Shown: positions 6,729 through 11,157 of the stretch, one piece after another
Numbering within the stretch: position 1 is the stretch's first letter
Layout: each line of letters starts with the position of its first letter
Assembly (NCBI GenBank): GCA_035641235.1
Contig: DASQUP010000107.1
Location: 1-11,157, forward strand
Direction: 5' to 3'
Source of the DNA: DASQUP01 sp035641235
GTDB lineage: Bacteria > Actinomycetota > CADDZG01 > WHSQ01
DNA: 11,157 bases
Notes under the pieces: model-generated
What the model saw: the letters and a program-made list of their open reading frames with translations, nothing else
Database searches by the model: none
What the model was told of the DNA's origin: nothing
Translations under genes and position numbers: made by a program

Positions 6729-7865
6729 TCATCTCTTGCGTCGGAGTCGACGTACCTGCGCCCCGGCTTTTCGAAGTGGGGCTGTGTATCGCCACGTCCG
6801 AGAGTTGCGCATCTCTTGCAGATTCACCGTGGTCTTCCTGAGGCGCTTCTGCAGCCGCTGATTGCGGCGATGCTCCTCACGTCGAAGCGCCTTTTCTCGT
6901 TTCCTGCTTCGCTCGGCCTCACGCGCCTTCTGTTCCCTTCCCTTTAGAAGCAGCTGCAGATCGGCAACCCGTTCATGGCGAAGGCGAAGCTCCTCGAGCG
7001 CCGGAGTGACCGTATCGGCGACTGCCATCCAAGATGCGGGAGGTGTTTCACCCAGCGAATCCCCCGGCGGCGGTTCGTAACCGAAGTCGTTCATGTCGTC
7101 GGCGTACATCTCGCTGAGAAATCGAACGTCCTCTTCGGTGAAAAGCTCATTCGCATAGGGCAGGGAGCTGACATTTGCGCGCGCCGGCTCGGTGAATTCC
7201 GCGGCCTTGAAGGATCGGAGGTGTTCCCGGACTGCATCCAGGGTGGCACCCATTTCCTCGACCTGACCGATGTGCGAGTAGTTGATGCTCGGATGCTCGA
7301 TGACGGCGACTTGTGGAGCCCAGTGGACATCAGCGCGCACCAGCTCCGGATCAGCTCGGAGAGCGTCCATGAACTGACGGAATGCCTTGAGTACATCCGA
7401 AGCTGAGCGGGCCGGTCCGGGCCACCACGGCTCCTCCGAATATCGCGCGATGAACTGGGGCTCGGCGAGAAGAATCTTTGACTGCCAGGCAGACCACAAA
7501 CGGCGAAATGGATGCCTCACAACGGTGAAGCGCAGCCACTCCTCGGACTTCAGGATCTCCTCACGCTCTTCGGGACTCCTCTCCCCAAACCTGAAAGGGT
7601 CGGGCCAGCTGCCGAGATCGTGAATGGCTAGCGCTCGAGTTACCTCCCGGCCGGCGGACTCCGCGAAGAGTTTCTCCTGGAGCCGGGCGAGTTCGGCAAG
7701 GGACCACAGCACAGACGTACATCCGGCTTTGGGCACAGGCGTGAACATGACTCGAACACGTTCAACCACTATCGCCCGTTGCAGCACGTGCGACGATGAT
7801 TGGGCCTTCCCAATCATCGCCTTCTGCTGACCTGGAGCTGTGTCTATTTGCTTCTCCTGAGTCAC
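6729..7865 (-). CDS. Sulfotransferase (Sulfotransfer_2-like) with C-terminal coiled coil
   Basis: 378 residues. The N-terminal part is a PAPS-dependent sulfotransferase. The 5'-phosphosulfate loop is TPVPKAGCTSVLW (42-54), the 3'-phosphate-binding motif is VVRHPFRRLWSAW (115-127), then come VHWAPQVAVI (180-189) and IGQVEEM (199-205). This pattern resembles carbohydrate sulfotransferases of the HNK-1/chondroitin type. From about 285 to 355 the sequence turns into a highly charged Arg/Glu/Lys coiled coil. It ends NSRTWRYTAPLR, a tail I associate with polysaccharide-locus glycosyltransferases, then a basic cluster. The likely role is sulfation of a sugar in the glycan. It starts at GTG 7865 with AAGGA 8 nt upstream, only 4 bp after the stop of the glycosyltransferase before it, so translation is probably coupled. 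The acceptor is unknown. Confidence 0.85.
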   Translation of the reverse strand: MTQEKQIDTAPGQQKAMIGKAQSSSHVLQRAIVVERVRVMFTPVPKAGCTSVLWSLAELARLQEKLFAESAGREVTRALAIHDLGSWPDPFRFGERSPEEREEILKSEEWLRFTVVRHPFRRLWSAWQSKILLAEPQFIARYSEEPWWPGPARSASDVLKAFRQFMDALRADPELVRADVHWAPQVAVIEHPSINYSHIGQVEEMGATLDAVREHLRSFKAAEFTEPARANVSSLPYANELFTEEDVRFLSEMYADDMNDFGYEPPPGDSLGETPPASWMAVADTVTPALEELRLRHERVADLQLLLKGREQKAREAERSRKREKALRREEHRRNQRLQKRLRKTTVNLQEMRNSRTWRYTAPLRKAGAQVRRLRRKR

Positions 7866-7869
7866 CTTC

Positions 7870-8757
7870 TCATTCCTTGAGCACGTAGCGGGCTGCGGAC
7901 GGCTCGCGAAGTAACTCGATGACGTGGGTCGACCCGGGAGACTCGATCCGGTGAACTCCGGGCGGTGTCTGTCCCTGCTGTACGTCGTGGAAAACTGCCC
8001 ATTCGCGTGCCTTGCGGGTCGTACGTTTGCTATTCGTGAAGTCCTCGGTCGGAGTCCAATGCTGGAACTCGTCCGCGTCTAACCACTTCAGCTCGAAGCA
8101 GGTCCACTCCGGAAGCCGAATGAAGGGCAGCCCCGCGGGCCACACAGGGATCTCCCACTCCGGCCCTTTCCCGAAGTAGTACTCCGAACCATTCGGCCAC
8201 AGCCACGCTTCTTTGTTCTTCATGTCGGCGTCCAGGTACGCAACGTCCTCGGACTCCACATAGACCGGATAGCGGGGGATCTGGATGATCGCCTCGAGAC
8301 CTTCGAGCTGCCACTTCAGCTCGTTGAGGCTCCTTTCACCATCGACGGTGAGCACCATGTCGCCGTCCCACTTCCAGTTGTAACGCGTACGCACGTGGGC
8401 GAAAGACCAGTTGTAGAAATACGTCAGGCTATGGACCGAATCCGGGGGCGTGCCGAGATGTTCGGCGCCACACCGGGCGATCTGGAAGGGGTACTCGTAG
8501 ACCTCGAACCGATCGGCGGCGCCCTCGCTTTTTGCCACCTCCTGTGCGATCAACGGCGTACCGTCGTCCGATCCGTTGTCCACAAGGATCACCGAATCGG
8601 CGATCCTGAACAGGCCGGGAAGTACCCAAGGTAGCGACTGCGCCTCGTTTTTCACGCGCAGGACGGAAGTGAACATCCCCTGTGCCTTCGCGGGCTCGTG
8701 CCAGCGAACGTCGAACTCCGTGATGCCCTCTCGGTTGCCGAAGTCTTGACGCCTCAT
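7870..8757 (-). CDS. Family 2-like glycosyltransferase
   Basis: 295 residues. After about 28 leading residues the GT-A fold starts as TSVLRVKNEAQSLPWVL. It continues with ILVDNGSDDGT (57-67), a standard nucleotide-binding strand. The metal site is probably the DGD in WKWDGDMVLT (128-137). The second half is rich in Trp, Tyr and Pro (for example EAWLWPNGSEYYFGKGPEWE) and does not match a standard acceptor domain that I recognise. ATG 8757 overlaps the stop of the upstream sulfotransferase by ATGA, and the next sulfotransferase starts 4 bp after its stop. It is therefore embedded between two sulfotransferases in a tightly coupled operon and presumably makes the residue or linkage that they sulfate (inference). 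Confidence 0.82.
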   Translation of the reverse strand: MRRQDFGNREGITEFDVRWHEPAKAQGMFTSVLRVKNEAQSLPWVLPGLFRIADSVILVDNGSDDGTPLIAQEVAKSEGAADRFEVYEYPFQIARCGAEHLGTPPDSVHSLTYFYNWSFAHVRTRYNWKWDGDMVLTVDGERSLNELKWQLEGLEAIIQIPRYPVYVESEDVAYLDADMKNKEAWLWPNGSEYYFGKGPEWEIPVWPAGLPFIRLPEWTCFELKWLDADEFQHWTPTEDFTNSKRTTRKAREWAVFHDVQQGQTPPGVHRIESPGSTHVIELLREPSAARYVLKE

Positions 8758-9827
8758 GTGCCGCCCTTCGACACAGAAACCGTGGCAGCCTTGTCGCCGC
8801 CTGCGCGGTCGTCGGCCCCGGATCGGCGCCTATAGACGGACCGCCTCACCTTCCTCCTGGCGCGCCGCCACAGCCTCCTCCCGGACCGCATCGGCGAGGT
8901 ACCCGATCGGCCGCCGGGCGCCGAATCCGGCCGACGTCGTACGGACCCTGCGGCGATGGACGACTCGGCTATTGATTCTGCGAACTCGTAGAGGTCGACG
9001 TATCGCTCGCGCAGCTGGTCGAGTTCCGACTGAACTGAACCGTCGCCAAGGTTTCCACCGGCAGCCGCCCGGTCGAATACGCCAATCGTCTCCTCGGCCA
9101 GTTCAACCAAGCGGTCATCGACTCCGAGAGAATCCCACGTGGCGCGGGCGCGGCGAAGGGATGGGTTCACCAGGCGTGCAGCGTCGCGCGCCTGCGCGGG
9201 AGTCGAACGCTCGATCAGCGCCAGATCGAGAGTGGTACTTACCTTCTCGAGCGCAAGCATGCAGTCGTTGAGCAAATCGTCGTACCGGACGAGCGCTCTC
9301 CGGCTGCCCCGCGTCGCCCTCTCGGTGAACAGCATCGTGTTCAGCCAGCCGGCAACTCGGTTGTTGGGATGGAACTTTTCGCCGTAGTACATCTGCTTGC
9401 TCATGATGATCTCAAGGGGGTGGCGGAGAGTGGTCACGAAACACGGGGCGGCAACTGTTTCTCCGGCCCTCTGCCACATGGGGATAAACCACAACAATCT
9501 TGGATCCTTGACCACCACGTGATCGCCGTGGCGGAACTCTTTGCGAAGCCAGTTCTCCAACTCGGACTGGACATCCCAGTCCCGCCCCACGGTTGCGGTG
9601 TTGGCCCACGCCGAAGGGCGAGCGTCCGAGGAGTGTACGCCGGCCGCGCGCAGCAGCCTGGTGTGGAGATCGACCACCCACCGAGGCTCACCGAATCCCT
9701 GAGGGTTCGTATCATCAGGTATCACCTCGGGTTGGGGAACGTGGCCCCCCATCGCCTTGAGGATTCCCGCAAAAAGGCTGGTTCCGCTTCGGCCGGACCC
9801 TGCGACGAGGATCAGGCGGTTGTCCAT
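8754..9827 (-). CDS. Sulfotransferase (Sulfotransfer_1/3-like) with Arg-rich C-terminus
   Basis: 357 residues from ATG 9827. The frame stays open a further 177 codons upstream, but the ATG has GGAGGT just before it and the sulfotransferase fold starts at residue 4, so the extension is not coding; it is antisense to the next gene. The PAPS loop is VAGSGRSGTSLFAGIL (8-23). VVVKDPRLL (104-112) and the 3'-phosphate site VTTLRHPLEIIMSK (131-144) follow. The catalytic part ends around residue 255, then a short acidic helix and a tail of about 60 residues that is very rich in Arg, Ser and Gly (from about 296). The tail has no fold that I recognise and may bind membrane or glycan. It is first in the minus-strand operon and overlaps the next gene by 4 bp. 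The acceptor is unknown. Confidence 0.86.
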   Translation of the reverse strand: MDNRLILVAGSGRSGTSLFAGILKAMGGHVPQPEVIPDDTNPQGFGEPRWVVDLHTRLLRAAGVHSSDARPSAWANTATVGRDWDVQSELENWLRKEFRHGDHVVVKDPRLLWFIPMWQRAGETVAAPCFVTTLRHPLEIIMSKQMYYGEKFHPNNRVAGWLNTMLFTERATRGSRRALVRYDDLLNDCMLALEKVSTTLDLALIERSTPAQARDAARLVNPSLRRARATWDSLGVDDRLVELAEETIGVFDRAAAGGNLGDGSVQSELDQLRERYVDLYEFAESIAESSIAAGSVRRRPDSAPGGRSGTSPMRSGRRLWRRARRKVRRSVYRRRSGADDRAGGDKAATVSVSKGGT

Positions 9828-9831
9828 CCAT

Positions 9832-9837
9832 ACCTCC
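9832..9837 (-). promoter_or_regulatory. Shine-Dalgarno fixing the start of the minus-strand sulfotransferase
   Basis: On the minus strand GGAGGT lies 4 nt before ATG 9827. It separates the true gene from a 177-codon upstream open extension that is antisense to the neighbouring gene. Confidence 0.75.
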
Positions 9838-9967
9838 GTTTTTTGACCTGCGATCGTCTCACCGCCCGGCGCGAAGCGTAGCGCACCGGGGCTCATTTTC
9901 AGACCTGGACGGGGACGAAACGGCAGCAGGGGTTGGCGGAACCCCCGGTTATCCTCAGGGCTTTGAC

Positions 9968-9974
9968 AGGAAGG
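9968..9974 (+). promoter_or_regulatory. Shine-Dalgarno favouring a shorter start for the plus-strand sulfotransferase
   Basis: AGGAAGG lies just before GTG 9978 and TTG 9981. The AGGA half is 6 nt from the GTG. The frame also has a TTG at 9933, but there the only G-run touches the start codon and is inside a dyad, so 9978 is preferred. Confidence 0.6.
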
Positions 9975-9977
9975 ATT

Positions 9978-10904
9978 GTGTTGGACGTAGGACCAAGCTG
10001 GATCGGCATCGGAGCGCAGCGCTGCGGCACGACGTGGTTCACGGATCTGCTCGTGCAGCACCCCGAGATGGACGTCCCACAGGGGAAGAAGGAGCATCAC
10101 TGGCTCTACAGGTACGGGCTCACGCAACCATGGGACGAAGATGCACGCGAGGAGTACCGAGCCGCCTTTACCAGTGATTCCATGAAACTCGGCGAGTACA
10201 CGCCTTACTACTTGCGGGCCGCATGGATGTGCGAGCTCACCGCTGATGTCCTCCCGGAGGATGCGCCCATCCTGGTCCTGGTGCGAGATCCAATCGATCG
10301 CTTCGCGTCCGCCATTCGCCACCAGATGAAGCTTGCCGCGGGACGATACAGGAAACATATGAAGGCCGCCGGAAAAGAAGGGGAAGGGAAACAGAAGCGC
10401 ACGGCACGCGAAATGCGCGTAGCGATCGGCAGCGGCGCCTCCCGCCTAAAGACCATGCTCGCGCGATCGAACGAAGATAGGAGCAGGTTGCTCACACAAG
10501 GGAAGCCGAAGCCGCCTCCCGACGCCTATCTCGATCAAACGTGGCTGCGGTTTGTCGGGTCGGACGCGTCGTGGGGAGGAATGTACGCCGCTCATCTCGA
10601 TGCGTGGACCGCAGTCCTGCCCGAATCGCGGTTCATAGTCGTCCAGTACGAGAAGCTCCGCAAGGATCCGCAGCGATACACTGACCTGGTCTGGGAACGA
10701 TTAGGTCTCGACCCCGTGCCGCTGGCGGAAATCGACCGGCGCAGCAGGTCGTCGACCGAGGGCGAGACGTGGGTACCCGATGACTACCCGCACGTCGTGC
10801 GTGCTCTCCGGCGTGTATACCGCCCGGATGCCGAGCGATTGGCTCAGCGATTCGACGTCGATCTGGGGCTGTGGACGCGTACGATGGGATCCGGAAACGC
10901 TTGA
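9978..10904 (+). CDS. Sulfotransferase (Sulfotransfer_1 / heparan-N-sulfotransferase-like)
   Basis: About 308 residues from GTG 9978 (323 if TTG 9933 is used). The fold starts at once with the PAPS loop WIGIGAQRCGTTWFTDLL (8-25). It is followed by KKEHHW (37-42), matching the KE-phe block of heparan-sulfate N-sulfotransferase-like proteins. ILVLVRDPIDRFASAIRH (98-115) is the 3'-phosphate-binding motif. Residues about 120-185 form an unusually basic insertion rich in Lys, Arg and Gly. The catalytic fold then resumes with GGMYAAHLDAW (200-210) and FIVVQYEKLRKDP (219-231), a good match to the family end. The probable role is transfer of sulfate from PAPS to a sugar. It is followed after 21 bp by an ABC-2 export permease, probably co-transcribed. 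The acceptor is unknown. Confidence 0.87.
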   Translation: MLDVGPSWIGIGAQRCGTTWFTDLLVQHPEMDVPQGKKEHHWLYRYGLTQPWDEDAREEYRAAFTSDSMKLGEYTPYYLRAAWMCELTADVLPEDAPILVLVRDPIDRFASAIRHQMKLAAGRYRKHMKAAGKEGEGKQKRTAREMRVAIGSGASRLKTMLARSNEDRSRLLTQGKPKPPPDAYLDQTWLRFVGSDASWGGMYAAHLDAWTAVLPESRFIVVQYEKLRKDPQRYTDLVWERLGLDPVPLAEIDRRSRSSTEGETWVPDDYPHVVRALRRVYRPDAERLAQRFDVDLGLWTRTMGSGNA

Positions 10905-10925
10905 ACTGAGAAGGACCAAGACGTA

Positions 10926-11157
10926 ATGGCCACAACCACTAAGGAAGTACCACCGCTCGCAAGGCTCGGAGTTCGACCGCGCCTGCCGGATTATCTCCGC
11001 TCCCTGTGGGAACGGCGCCAGTTCGCGATGGCGATCCCGAGGGCACAGCTCCAGGCGCAGCATCGCGACACTGCACTCGGGGGCGTTTGGCACCTCGTCG
11101 ATCCGCTGATCTCGGTCGGGATCTGGTGGCTGCTCTTCGGTCAGATACTGCAGGTCA
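10926..11157 (+). CDS. ABC-2 polysaccharide-export permease (Wzm/TagG-like), C-terminus cut by window edge
   Basis: Only the first 77 residues are inside the window. After a short polar N-terminus comes YLRSLWERRQFAMAIPRAQL, the amphipathic connecting helix typical of ABC-2 exporters of O-antigen, teichoic acid and similar glycans. Then comes QHRDTALGGVWHLVDPL and a first membrane segment ISVGIWWLLFGQIL. The gene starts at ATG 10926, 21 bp after the sulfotransferase, with AAGGA about 10 nt upstream. The partner ATPase (Wzt/TagH-like) would be expected further right and cannot be seen. Such permeases export a finished, lipid-linked glycan. Confidence 0.85.
   Translation, partial: MATTTKEVPPLARLGVRPRLPDYLRSLWERRQFAMAIPRAQLQAQHRDTALGGVWHLVDPLISVGIWWLLFGQILQV

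Larger units (their letters stand above)
9828..9977. promoter_or_regulatory. Divergent intergenic region between two sulfotransferase genes
   Basis: These 150 bp should hold the promoters of both the minus-strand sulfotransferase-flippase operon and the plus-strand sulfotransferase-ABC unit. An imperfect hairpin lies at 9865-9890 (CCCGG/CCGGG, then GCG/CGC after one mismatch). A perfect 6-bp dyad GGGGTT-GGCGG-AACCCC lies at 9929-9945 and covers a possible upstream TTG start (9933). AACC-CCC-GGTT at 9940-9950 could pair in competition with it. TATCCT at 9950-9955 fits a loose -10 for the plus strand but has no matching -35. No promoter can be called with confidence. Confidence 0.4.

Noticed and set aside
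9963..9968. TTGACA resembling a perfect -35 box
   Set aside because: It touches the Shine-Dalgarno of the downstream gene, a -10 would fall inside the coding region, and none is seen there.
9828..10358. 177-codon N-terminal extension of the minus-strand sulfotransferase
   Set aside because: It is antisense to the third sulfotransferase. A GGAGGT lies just before the internal ATG 9827, and the fold begins three residues after that ATG.

Overview
The window is GC-rich, densely packed bacterial DNA that reads as a piece of a surface-polysaccharide biosynthesis and export locus. The GTG and TTG starts (one TTG backed by a strong Shine-Dalgarno), the Arg/Ala/Asp-rich proteins and the TWR-TAPLR tail on one sulfotransferase suggest a high-GC lineage, most likely Actinomycetota. 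That assignment is an inference; no rRNA or other marker gene is present. I see no tRNA, rRNA, CRISPR array, insertion sequence or phage gene.

Layout. (a) 1-2827, minus strand: a WecG/TagA/CpsF-type glycosyltransferase, a family 2 glycosyltransferase with a DDD motif, and an alkaline-phosphatase-superfamily hydrolase that runs off the left edge. (b) 2828-3078: a divergent control region. (c) 3079-5129, plus strand: a UDP-galactopyranose-mutase-like FAD enzyme and a class I SAM methyltransferase. (d) 5121-9827, minus strand: a four-gene operon read from right to left, with a sulfotransferase, a second family 2-like glycosyltransferase, a second sulfotransferase with a coiled-coil tail, and a Wzx/MOP-type flippase. 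The flippase overlaps the methyltransferase tail-to-tail by 9 bp. (e) 9828-9977: a second divergent control region. (f) 9978-11157, plus strand: a third sulfotransferase, then the start of an ABC-2 polysaccharide-export permease cut by the right edge.

Working model (inference): glycosyltransferases build a lipid-linked glycan. The FAD enzyme and methyltransferase modify sugars, the three dissimilar sulfotransferases add sulfate from PAPS, and the flippase and/or ABC transporter move the product across the membrane. The features most worth a second look are the three unrelated-looking sulfotransferases in one locus and a nested stem-loop at the sulfotransferase/flippase junction (6673-6721) that pairs with a GGAGGAG purine run.
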